Source: Capsaspora owczarzaki ATCC 30864 (lineage: Eukaryota > Opisthokonta > Filasterea). Taken from it: a DNA stretch of 64,000 nucleotides. Position numbers and translations under genes: made by a program. Shown in pieces: positions 31,593-42,800 of the stretch (position 1 is its first letter; each line of letters starts with the position of its first letter). Location of the stretch: positions 913,951 to 977,950 of the forward strand of contig NW_011887294.1 of NCBI RefSeq assembly GCF_000151315.2, read 5' to 3'. The notes under the pieces are model-generated. The model did not search any database. It was not told the DNA's origin and saw only the letters and a program-made list of their open reading frames with translations.

Positions 31593-33063
31593 GATCTCGC
31601 ATCCAAGTTGCAGCGTCGCCAGGACATTGACTCGGGCGCCGAAGCAGGCGGCAAGGTTACTCAGGTAAAGTTAAAGTTCTCTCCACTTCCGCCACACTCT
31701 TTTCCTCTCCACCGCTTCCCCCCCCCCCGCCCCGCCCCGATCTCCCGCTGCTCGCTCATGCAAAAGCACTCAAACACGCACCCACACACACATGATCTGA
31801 ACCTCCCTTTCTTTTTTTCTTTTTTTTTTTTTTTTTTTGCTTTTGTTTGCGATTTTCCCTTTCCTTTTGTGGCAACCTTCACATATCCTCGTTCCTTCAA
31901 CTCAACTCTCTCAGGCGCTCAGCCACAGCCCGTCCTCATCAGTCAGTTGTATCATAGCAGCAAAGCCCCCACCCCACCCCCGCATCCGACTCCTGGTCAA
32001 TGCCGCGCTCTGCTGGGGTCGAACAGCCACCAGTAACATCGTTGCGGTTGCTCTTCTTTCAGTTCAAAATTCTCATCCCTTCATACGCAACGCACACTCG
32101 CATACCCTCATCTGTGTGAATGTTTGTGTGTGTATGCTGCAAGTGTGTTCGCGCTGCAGTGCGAACAAGAGCTGTTGGTAGTTCATCGCTCGCTCACTTC
32201 GTTCTTACGTCTTTGTTTGGAGCAGGTTTTCAACGAGTACACCGAGTTCCCCGAATTCTCGCGCTCTGAACTCAAAAAGTTCAAGGACATGTTCAAGAAG
32301 TACGACACAGACAAGAGGTGAGTCACAGCACGGCACGCGATTTTTGACAATGATTGGCTCTCACTCGGGTCGGGTTGCTCACTGTGCAACGGAAACGCTC
32401 CTCCATATCCAGTGGCTTCCTCGATCTGCAGGAACTCAAGTACTTTATGGAGCAGCTCGGCGAGCCCCAAACACACGTCGCCTTGAAGGCCATGATCGCC
32501 CTGGTTGACGAGGATTTCGATGGTACCATCTCGTACCGTGAGGTGAGTGTTTGGCCACTCGCGTTTCTTGACGTGTTCTACCGTGCTTTTCCACCCCCCC
32601 CCCATTGTTTGAAACCATCAGGTGCGTGTGTGTGTGTGTGTGTGTGTGTACTCACTGGGAATGTTCAATTGTCTTTTGCATGTTAGTTTTTGCTCATCTT
32701 CCGCAAGGCAGCTCGCGGTGAGCTCGAGGCCGGCTCTGGCCTCGCCAAGCTTGCCGAGAGCGTAAATGTGTCTGAGGAAGGTGTTGGCGGTGCCAAGGTA
32801 CAGAAACCAGCGCATGCTGCTCTTTTGAGCGTGTTGATGTGCTCGTTTGTTGTTCTTCTAGCGTAGGTCCAAACAATGCTGCCGCTCACATGCACCCTTC
32901 CCCACGCCTGCAGAACTTCTTCGAGGCCAAGTCAAAGCAGCTGGCTGACTCTAACAAGTTTGAGAATGAAATCAAGAAGGAGCAAGAGGCCAAGAAGGCC
33001 GAGCTCGAAGCCGCCAAGCAACGCCGCGCCGACTTCAAGTCCAAGGCTGCCACCTTCCAGTAA
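31593..33063 (+). CDS. EF-hand protein of the EFHD1/EFHD2 (swiprosin) family
   Basis: Calcium-binding, actin-associated adaptor family. Recognisable exons are about 31593-31664, 32226-32317, 32413-32542, 32687-32797 and 32914-33063, with compatible phases. The order matches animal EFHD2: DLASKLQRRQDI, then VFNEYTEFPEFSRSELKKF, EF-hand 1 with loop DTDKSGFLDLQE, QLGEPQTHVALKAMIALV, EF-hand 2 with loop DEDFDGTISYRE, FLLIFRKAARGELEAGSGLA, and the C-terminal coiled coil FFEAKSKQLADSNKFENEIK. Both loops keep acidic residues at calcium-ligand positions. The start codon lies in an upstream exon I could not fix, so the N-terminus is incomplete here. It sits beside cytoskeletal and adhesion-type genes. 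Confidence 0.93.
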
Positions 33064-33333
33064 CGCGGCAATGAATGCACGGAATTGCCACGACGTCGTG
33101 TGATTTTCGCTTTCTGCTGTGTTTTCTGCGTTATGATGCCTGACGTTGCCTCTTGTAAAGAAAGATGTTTTGTTCACTGTATTTTTTTTTCTTTCTCCAT
33201 CGATTCTTCGCCTCTGCAATTGTGCATCCACAGTATTTTTTATTCCAAACAAAAAACAAACAATCTGTTTCTTTGCCCGCATTCGGCAAGGCACCTTGCT
33301 GCGCACTCCCATTCGCAGGTCACAGACACGACA

Positions 33334-36272
33334 ATGGAAGGCTTTCGACGCGCGAGTCGGCGATTCAGCCAACGGTCCAAGCCACTGTTTGGCGTCAACT
33401 ACAACGACCGCGTCGAGGCGCTTGCCTGCGAGGCCATGATCTTCCTCGAGCAAGAAGGTGAGCGCCGAGGCTGAGTGTAATCGAGGGAGAGAGAGTTGGA
33501 GAGAGCAGCAGGAAGCGGGATTCAAAGTCGGGTCCTTCTGCTCTCCTGACTGTCTCGATCACTTCTTGGCGTTTTGGCTTTGGCCACTCTTTTTTTTTGT
33601 GTGTGTGTTTTGCTCCACAACACACACACTCGCACACACACAAAACAGGGCTCAAGGAGGAAGGTCTCTTCCGCGTGCCTGGCTCCGTGCCGACCGTCCA
33701 GCAGATGAAGAAGGACATCAACCGGGGTGAGTCCTCACTCTCGCTCTCGCTCTGCTCAAACTCGCTCCCTTGTCTGCTCTGTTGCTCTTGTCTGCTGTTT
33801 TCGTTGGTTTGATGCGTCGATGGCAAGTTCGAGTATTCGTCCCTGTGGTTTGGGTGGCAGCTGTGGTGCAAGTGTTGGTTGGGAAGCAACAACAACAATA
33901 ACAACAACAAAACACGGCAAAAAAAAAAAAAAAAAAAAAATCTATTTCGATGGTTGTTTGAGTTTAGCATTGGTTTGCATGGCAACTCTATGATCTGCGA
34001 CGGTGGTGGTGAACAACCCAAATCGCTGCATTCAAAATTCTGTTGTTTGCACGCCTTGGCCTGCCTGCTCATGAAAGTGAGAGGGGAAGAGCGGTTGGAC
34101 TTTTGACAACGTTTTGTTGCCAGCAGATGTCAGGCCCACAAAACCAAACAACACATCTAGACTTGGTCTCAATCTAACTTACAACCAACAAAAAAAAAAC
34201 CCTTTTGCCTGATGCACTTGGAACAGGCGAACGAGAGGGGTTTCAACGCGAGGACTCGGTGCACGATGTTGCCAGGCAAGTATCAAACTCTGTTTCTTCG
34301 AGTCGTTCGTTCACCGTTATGCGTTTGTTCGTTCGTTCGATGCTGGTTTTTGGCTGACTTGCATCGTGATTGCTGAATTGACGTAGCTTGCTCAAACAAC
34401 TCTATCGAGAGCTTGCCGAGCCGCTCATGACTTTTGATCTTCATGATGTTTTCATCGCAGCGCAAGGTGCAGTCGGCCGTCTTGTCGCGTTGCTTCGCAT
34501 CTCGTGACATTGAGGGGAAGGGGATGACAACCAAATCTCACTTGACTCGTTGTCTGTGCAATCCCTTCGTTGACGTGCGTAGCCACGAGTGGGGATGCCA
34601 AGTCTCGTCGAGAACGCATTCTCGCCACCTTGGATTTGATGCCGGAAGCCAATCTCAACGGACTGAAGGTAGGTGGTGGCTTTTGATGCGGAGTGTGTCT
34701 CGCCTTATCGTCGTTGGTGAACTGACACGTTGTTACAGCTCTTGATGCAATTCTTGGCCAAAGTTGCTCGCTTCTCGAAATTCAACAAAATGGAGCCGTC
34801 CAACCTGGCCATTGGTGCGTTCGTGTTTGTGGTGTCTGCTGGTCTCTGTTCGATTCGATGCGTGTGCTCATCGTTGCGTTTGCTTTTTTGTCCTGTTCGT
34901 CGTCGTGTCGGCAGTGTTCGCACCAAGTTTGCTGCGATCAAAGGAAGAGTCGACGCAACTCATTACAGACTCGGTTGTCTCGACCGCCCTCCTTGTCAAT
35001 TTGATTCAAGATTTCAATTACTTTTTCGCCGTCAAGCAAGGTAAGTCGCACCTCGCTTTCCGAGGTGTCGAGCATGCACACAAAAATGGCCGAGATTTTG
35101 AATGACTCATCGAATGATCGCATAGAGGCCAAGGCACTCTACGACTACAAAGCAGTGGACGAAAATGAAGTGTCGTTGACACGAGGCGAAAAGATTTTCG
35201 TTTTGACGCCACCAGGTTTGTTTTTGCAACCTTTGGCACGGATGTGGTTGCCATTCCAAAAGCCTCACGTCTTGCGTTGCTGGTTTGTGTTTTTTTGGTA
35301 CGTGATCGGGTTGTAGACGACGAAGAGCCCTCGGACTGGATCAAGGTTGAAGTTGGCTCCAACAATATTGGCTATGTGCCGACCAAATTCATCACGTTTG
35401 ATCTCACAACACCAATGGGTAAGGCAGATTCAGCGCAGATGCAGCGCAGATTCGCTCGTTTCGGCTTTTTCGCCAACTCAACGCGTTTCTCTGCTCGGCT
35501 CGTCGCGCAGGCGAAGGAGAAGCCCCAGATACAGTCTACACTGAGGGCATTCGTCTCACCGCCCAGAAGGTCAAGAGCTTGATGGAGGCACGATACCAAG
35601 AGATTTACTCGAATCTCGAGCGCCGCGACCGAACATTCTCGACCCTCCAAGTCTTCCGCTCGCAAATGGAACAAAAGTACTCGACCTTCCGAAAACTCAG
35701 TTCAAAGCGATTGGAAGAGGTACGGGTTTGTCGCTTTTGAGCATTCTTGTCACGGGGACTTGGATTTGTTGATCGGTTTGTCGCTTTGGAACACTCTCGG
35801 ACCTTGTTGATCGGTTGCTCATAATTCTGGAACGCTTGCACCCCCGACAGGAGCGTGTCAAATTTGAAAACACTCGTGTCGCACGGTTCAAACAAATGAT
35901 GGAATCCCGCTACGGGCGGCCTCCCGGTCAATCTCCAGAGACGGATGCTGAAAATCAAAAGGTGTGATGATTGGCAGATTTTTTTTTTGTTATTTTGGTG
36001 TTGCGGCGTTTTCTCTGCTCACTGTTTTTTGCTCGCTTTGTTCCGCTTGTCCGAAAATACAGATCAGCGACGATTTCAAGCACATTCTGCTCGATCGCAT
36101 GGACCGAATCAAGCGGGGCGAGTTTAACTTTGGCGACGCCAGCGTCTTCAACAAGATGTCCGAGGACGAGCTGATTGATCGCTCGATTATGCTTGCGACT
36201 GCTCGGCCGAATCACTCGCGGTCTGCTTCCTCTGTGAACTCTGAAGATGCGGCCGAGACGAGCGCAGTGTAG
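33334..36272 (+). CDS. RhoGAP-SH3-coiled-coil protein
   Basis: Twelve exons (33334-33457, 33649-33726, 34227-34275, 34387-34466, 34583-34668, 34739-34814, 34915-35040, 35126-35215, 35317-35418, 35511-35719, 35851-35961, 36063-36272) give 446 residues. RhoGAP at about 20-205: FLEQEGLKEEGLFRVPGS (catalytic arginine in LFRVPG), VASLLKQLYRELAEPLM, NLAIVFAPSLLRSKE. SH3 at about 208-270: AKALYDYKAVDENEVSLTRG, DWIKVE, GYVPTKFI. A coiled coil follows (about 280-380). The GAP should switch off a Rho-family GTPase while SH3 binds proline-rich partners. The third intron uses a GC donor (AG/GCAAGT at 34276). The domains recall PI3K p85, but there is no SH2 in this frame and the order differs. Confidence 0.93.
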
Positions 36273-36837
36273 ATCAAAAGCTAATGATGATGAATGAACG
36301 TGCGAATGTGGTTTTTCCAATCTGCGTTTCTTTCGTGTGTGTTTTCGACCTCTCTCCCGCTGTTGCTTTCTCTATCTCGCTCTGTTGCGTGTCTATGTAT
36401 ATTTGTCCAACCATGTTCGCCGTTCCCACATCGTGTCACACTGCAATGTGCAATTTGGGCTCCACTTGTTTCCATTTTGTGCCAGCTGTTGACAGCTGAA
36501 TTCATCCAAGTTTCCCTTTTGGTAAGTTCCACAGCCATTGATTGATGCCGAAATCCCACAGCTGGCCATGATACCTGCCCCTATCACTTTGTAGTTTTCC
36601 CGATCGTCCGGTGGTCTGCGCCGTGTTGCCTCGTGACTCGATTTCCACCATAAATTCAACGGGGGGAAAGAAAGGAAGGCGAGCTTTATTCTGCTTGCGC
36701 ACTTTTTTTTTTTTTTTTTTTTCTTCTTCTTCTTCTTTTTCATTGTTTTTCCTTTGTCAACTTTTTTTTTCTTTTTTTTTTTTTTGTTCGTCTCGCTGTC
36801 GGGGCTCTTCCTGTCCACTCCCCCACTTCCCGCAGCC
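36273..36837. other. Intergenic, upstream of the SH2 transmembrane gene
   Basis: It holds long T tracts (about 36703-36722 and 36760-36785) and no gene. It contains the RhoGAP 3' end and the promoter of the next gene, which has the same orientation. Confidence 0.5.
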
Positions 36838-39800
36838 ATGTCGCGACGCTTGGAAGATGCCATGGAGTTCGAGGTCCTGGACGTCGAAGTCGTGGAAGAG
36901 TACAGGTGCGCGCAAGCTTTTCGAGATGGGACAATCGCGTCGGTGATGTTCGCTCTTTTGGCGGGGGGCAGCCGCGCCTCAGACCACTGCTTGCTGCTGA
37001 GTGTTCGAAGGATGAGGCGGCCGCACGACACAGGGCAGGGACGTGAGGCTCAAGCAGGGGGCCTCCAGCGGTAGTCGCGTCAGGCGTGGTGTCCCGCCTT
37101 GGTTGATTGATTGAGCGAGCGAGCGACGCTTATTCGTTACCGCTCGCTTCGCCTCCACGCCATTCTGCTTGAAGTAGGGGGGAAGGCACCGCAGTCCGAG
37201 CGACGGTGATGATGCAGAGTGTTACATTGCCTTGCAGCACGACTGGTCCCGAGTTGGCTGGCGAGAGCGAGAAAGAAACGAACAACTATTGCGGAGAAGG
37301 GGAAAAAAAAAAAAAAAAAAAAAAAACGAAACCGCGAAACGATTTTTTTTTTGTAATTTTAAGCACTTTCTTATGCGAGATCCACTCACCCAGTTGTGCT
37401 CTCGGCAAGTGGGCGCGTGGTCGATGCCATGAATACGCGCTCATTCGTCGTCTCACGGACTGTGCACACGATTCACCGCATGAAACGCAGCGACAAAAAC
37501 GCAAAAAACAAAAACCACTCCAATCCCACTTTTCCTTACATGGCTTTGGACAGCTGGCTCCAGATCACTTTTTTTAATGCTTTCGCCTGCCTCACCCTCC
37601 CCCCTTCGAATTCGAATTGGAATGTCGTGATACTGCATTTGAATCATGACCTTCCTGCAACGACGATAAAATCCAGCTGGTCGCTCAAACTGACGAAACA
37701 TTGTTCTGTATTTTCGCTCGTTGCCGGTTTTTTTTTTGTGCTGCAGTTACTTCCACCCCGGCATTACAAGACAGCAAGCTGAAGCTCTCCTCGTCAATGT
37801 AGGAGATTTCCTGCTGCGTACCGCTAGTACCGGTGGCTACTCGCTCTCCTTGTTGTAAGCAACTCGATTTGGTTTTTTTTTTTGTTGTTTGGTTTCAGAC
37901 TTGGCGCAAGTTTGTTCTCATCCCCCACGGCACGCACCCCTTGCACTCTCATCTGACAGGGACACGGATCGCGTCCACCACTACCAAATTTCCAACGCAG
38001 CCGAAGGTGGCTTTCGCATCCAGTTTGCTGGACAGTCCATGACCTTTCCGCGCATCTCTGAATTGATCGAGTATTTCTCGACCAAGACGAGCCTTGATGG
38101 AACCTTGCTGGCAACTCCCGTTGCCTACAACGTACGTGTGCACCCTCTTTTTTTTGCTACTGCCGCTGCCTCCTTTTTTTCAATCTTACTTCATTTTTTA
38201 CTATTATTTATTGCCGTAGACAACCGCGAACGCTTCGAGCGACTACAGCTCAATGCTTCCGACGCGGACTCCGCCTGTCGTGCCACCGTCAGACTACTAT
38301 GACAAGGGCGCCCTGGCAGCGAGCATGGCATACCGTGACCCGCCGAGTGCCCCGACATCGGAGCGAACGGACAGGTCACTGAACAATTTGCTCGAAACGC
38401 TCGACTCCTCGACCGGCCGGTTGGAGCGCATGGAGATGCAAAAGTTCAACCGAGCGACCAAGCCAAAGATGGTTGCCACCTCGTCCTCGGTGGAAATCTT
38501 GAACGTTGAGGAGACGCCGGACGACGAGACTGTGCCCGATCAGGCCCGGCGCGGCACGGCGTCTGGCGGCGGTGCTCCTCCAGGCTCCAATGCTGCGGTG
38601 ACTGCGCTGTACTCGGCGAGAGCCAAGGCTTCTCACGGCATGCGCGTGGTTGGCTCGGCCGTCGCATCCTCCATGACCTCGCTGCGTCACGCACTCAACC
38701 GACCCGCGCCCAAGGAAGAAGTCGAGCACGAGAAGCCACACCGCTCCAGCTGCTGCGTTCGCTGTTACAAGGCCATGGTCAAGACACGCAAGCGCCGCAT
38801 TGCCACGACGATTTGCGCCCTGCTGCTGTTGGCCCTGATTTGCTACCTGATTGCCGTCCTCGTCCTGCTTCTCCCCTTGCTCAACGCTGCTGTGTTTGTC
38901 GATACAATCACGCTCCCAGAGCTGTGCTCGGCGGCCGGCGTTCCGTTCGTACTCAAAACATACCTGTACAATCCGGCCTCAGTCGGCGCCTCCTTTGAAG
39001 ACACGACCGCGTACATTTATTCCGACGAGTATGGCCTCTTGGGCCACACAGACCTCACCGGCCAGAGCATCGAACCAGGCAATCTCACACTTTCGTTTGC
39101 GTCAAAGTTTGTGGTGGACAACGAAGTGGCCGTCCGGACTGTCGCTCAGCGGTTTCTCGACGAGTACCAGGTTCCGCTCAAAGTCACCGTCAAGCTGACA
39201 GTCCACACTGGCATCATCTTCCCCATCTCGATTGAGTTTGAAGTCCCGCAAGTCCTAAACGGCCCGCCTGCTGAAGGCGAGGTGGAGCCTCCGCCGTTTC
39301 CACCTTCCGGCCTCAAGGCCCTCTCGCTGCTGCCCGCCAACTACCAAACTGAACTCAACCCGCGGGTCAATGTGTGGATTAGCAACTCTTCGTTCGTTCG
39401 CGCGACTGTCCCGAGCCTCGAGTTTGACGTGTACGATGCCCATGCCCGCAGAATGGGCTCTGGTCGCTCCGAGCCTGGGTTTTACGGGCAAGAAGGCGCC
39501 TATTTGTGGGCGACGGGTGGCATGCGCACGGCCAACTTGGTTCCTGTGCAGGATGCACTGAACGCGTACCTGACCAACTCGAGCCTCCAAGCCGTTATTC
39601 GCGTCGCCGATCGCAATCCCGACGATTGCTACGTGCAGGCGCTTCTTGCCGGCCTGAACGTGACATTGACTCTCAACTCGACCACGGTGGACGACCCCAC
39701 GTCGCCTGGGGGCGACAACTCGACGTCGTCCGGGGATTCGCTCTCCATCAATGGCCTCTCGGTCGACACGATGAGCGACTCGGAGGTCGGTCTCACGTTG

Positions 39801-42800
39801 AACATTACTCTTCCCCAGTTCCTGGCAGATTACGACTTCCATGGTGACATTCCGCCCATTCGCGTTGGAGTCACCGTCTCCGAGTACGGTTTGGCTGAAA
39901 TCCAGCTCGAGCCCATGTTCCTCAGCGAGTTCAGCCCAGACGTCACCATCAACGTGACCGTCCGCTTGCTGAATGCTTCGGTCGTCATGGATGCAACGCT
40001 CGATTATCTGGGAAGCAGCGAGCTCATCGGCGATGTCACTGGTGTGCCGGCGCTCAACCTTTCTCTTGTCACTGATATTTTGACTGCCGTGTCTGTGACG
40101 TTCACCATGAACCCGGGCGACGAAGAGGACGACGACTCGAGCCACGGTGGAAGTGCGCGACGTGCCGTTCTGGATGATGCCGTGACCACTCGCGCACGTT
40201 CTGGCCTGCGATTCGCGTCCGCGCTCAAGTCCTCAATGCACACACGCGCATCGACCACCGCCTCGGTGCCTCACCGTCGCAAGAGCGGCTCTCGTCAAGT
40301 CTCGTCCTTGGCTGACTTTGTCAAGGCTGCGCTGGACTTGCTGCGCTCAGACACCCAACGACAAGCCAAGCCTCTCGGTCTGCCACACTTGGACGAGGGT
40401 GGCATTGCTCGCCGCGATGAGCCCATTCAAAACAACCCCTCCTTGAACAGTGTCAACGTCACGGTCGACGTGCAAAGCACCGAGCCCAGCGTGATGGGCT
40501 TTGTGGATGTTTCGATGCCTCTCGACTACCTGTCGCTCGACATTGCGTGGAAGCGGGTCGAGTGGAGCCTGTTCAACAGCGAGCACATTGGCTCTCTTGT
40601 CATCGAGCCCTTCGCTGGCAAAGGAGGGCACATTACCCTGAACCTGACAGTCTTTGACTCGCAAAATGGCACCCACCTGACCAACCTGGTGACGGACTAC
40701 ACGGACGACATTGACGTCAAGATTGACATCACGGGCACGTATGGCGCAACTCCTCTCGTGACAAGCATTGTCATGCCTCGCAGTCTGCCCAAAAAAGACA
40801 GTGAGAACGACCACTCGGACGACGACTCGGACGCTTCCATCGACGCTGCATCGTGGGTCAGCCTGAACATGATCGAGCTGCAAGGTATCAACCAGACGAC
40901 CTTCTGCTTTGATGTTTCGCTGAATCTTGAGGTCAGCTTTACGTTGCAGCTCAAGTTCCCGGCGCTCGAACTCGACATTGCCTTGAACAACACTGCCATG
41001 CTCACGCTCAACACATCGCCCCTCGACGTGTCCTTGGAGGACAAGCTCGTCAACGTGTCTGCCGGTCTCACGATTATTGCCGCGCAACAGCTGGTCTGGT
41101 CTGTGCTGGACTACATTGACGAGAGCATGCTGGTTGTCGGAGTGAAGGGACGGCCTGGAAGCAACTTTTTGAGCACCATCATCTCCTCGATTGACTTTTC
41201 CGTCGAGCTGGGCGGCGCCTCGCCCTCGTTCAACTCGACCGTCGACCCCAACCTGAGCTTCACCAACAACTCGGATGTGTCCCTCATTGTCGAGTCCGAT
41301 CTGTCTTCCGTGAACGCCTCCCTGGCGTGGCTCTTGAGCTCCGACTCGCTGACCTTCACTGTAGCCTGGGGCGACTTGGATGTGAGCATTTCCTCCTCCA
41401 ACCGGAGGTTTAGCAAGGTTGTCCTCCCGTCCGCGCACATTGGCAAGACCTCGAGTCTCAGTTTGATTCAGGGCGCGCTCTCCATTTTTGGCAACGACAA
41501 TGGAACCTTTGTCCGTGGCATTCTGCAGGACTTTCTCGATGAAGAGTACGTGACCTTGAGCTTCAACGGCAGCTTCACTTCTCGCGCGAACGGGCACAAG
41601 GTCTATCCCATTGCGACGGGGTTCAAGTTCAACCAGGAAACGTTCACGCGCCCTGCCACCGGACCCGAGACCGGCCCTTCGTTGGACGACGGTATCAAGT
41701 TCTTCAATGGTGTGGAGCTCATCTACCTGCGTGGCACGAACGTCTCGGCGGTCGCCAACATCACACTGGCCTCCGGAATCGGCTTCAACGTGACCATCCC
41801 GCCGCTCCTTCTCTTTGCTGATGTTGACGGTAGCCAGCAGTTTGCCAACGTGTCCGTTCGCATTCCCCAAGTTCAGGCCGCGACCCGAGCCCTGCCCACG
41901 CAGGCCAACTTGGCTTTTTCGAGCTGGATGGATTTGTGGACTGTCGGCAACAAGTACTTGAACGAAATTCCAGTCACCGTGGTCGTTTACGGCGATCGTC
42001 GGCGCGGCGCCAACTTTTTGTCCCAGATCATCCCTGAAATCAAGCTGAACGTCACCCGGCCGCCGCCTTCCACCGAAACGCCCTCGTACACTGCGCCCTC
42101 CAATGCCTCCATGGACATCTCGGCGTCCGTGGAATCCACTGCGACAGCTGCCATCCTCAGTGTCAACATCACCGTGGTCAAGGAGCTCGACTTTTACTTC
42201 AAGTGGGGTGCCATCAACGTGGAGGCCAGCAGCCCCAAGATCTCTGTGCGTCAGGCCATTCTGACCTCGCCTGGCACGTTGGTCGGACCGTTGGGGTCCA
42301 AGGCGTCCATTTTGCTTGTCATTGACGGGACGTACGCAAAGGTGTGGGCCAACCAGCTCTACAACGGCACCAACTTTATCATGCGGCTTGTTGGCTCCCT
42401 CGGCTCCGATCCGACTGGATTTGCCTCCGATGTCTACATTCCATCTTCGCTGCTCAAGAACAACACCAAACCGTTGCAACCGACAAACGCGCGCCGTGCC
42501 GCAGCTTGGAACCCATGGATGACTGCCGAGCAACGCCGTGCTCAAGAAGACGAGGCTGCCTTCGAAGCCAGTGAGCTGCGTTTCCAGCGAGCGCGTGCGA
42601 GCACCAAGCGCAGTGATGCCTTTTCCTCCCAATCGACCCGCCACGAGCGTCGCGATGCGTTCATGCGAGCACGTCGTGACACACCCTCGACGACTGCGAC
42701 AGACGATGACTCCATCCCTGGGTTTGCTCTCAAGCAAGTCCGCATCAATGGCGGCGACCGCTACAGCTCTGGAATTGAGCTGCCGTGCTATCTGGGCCAG

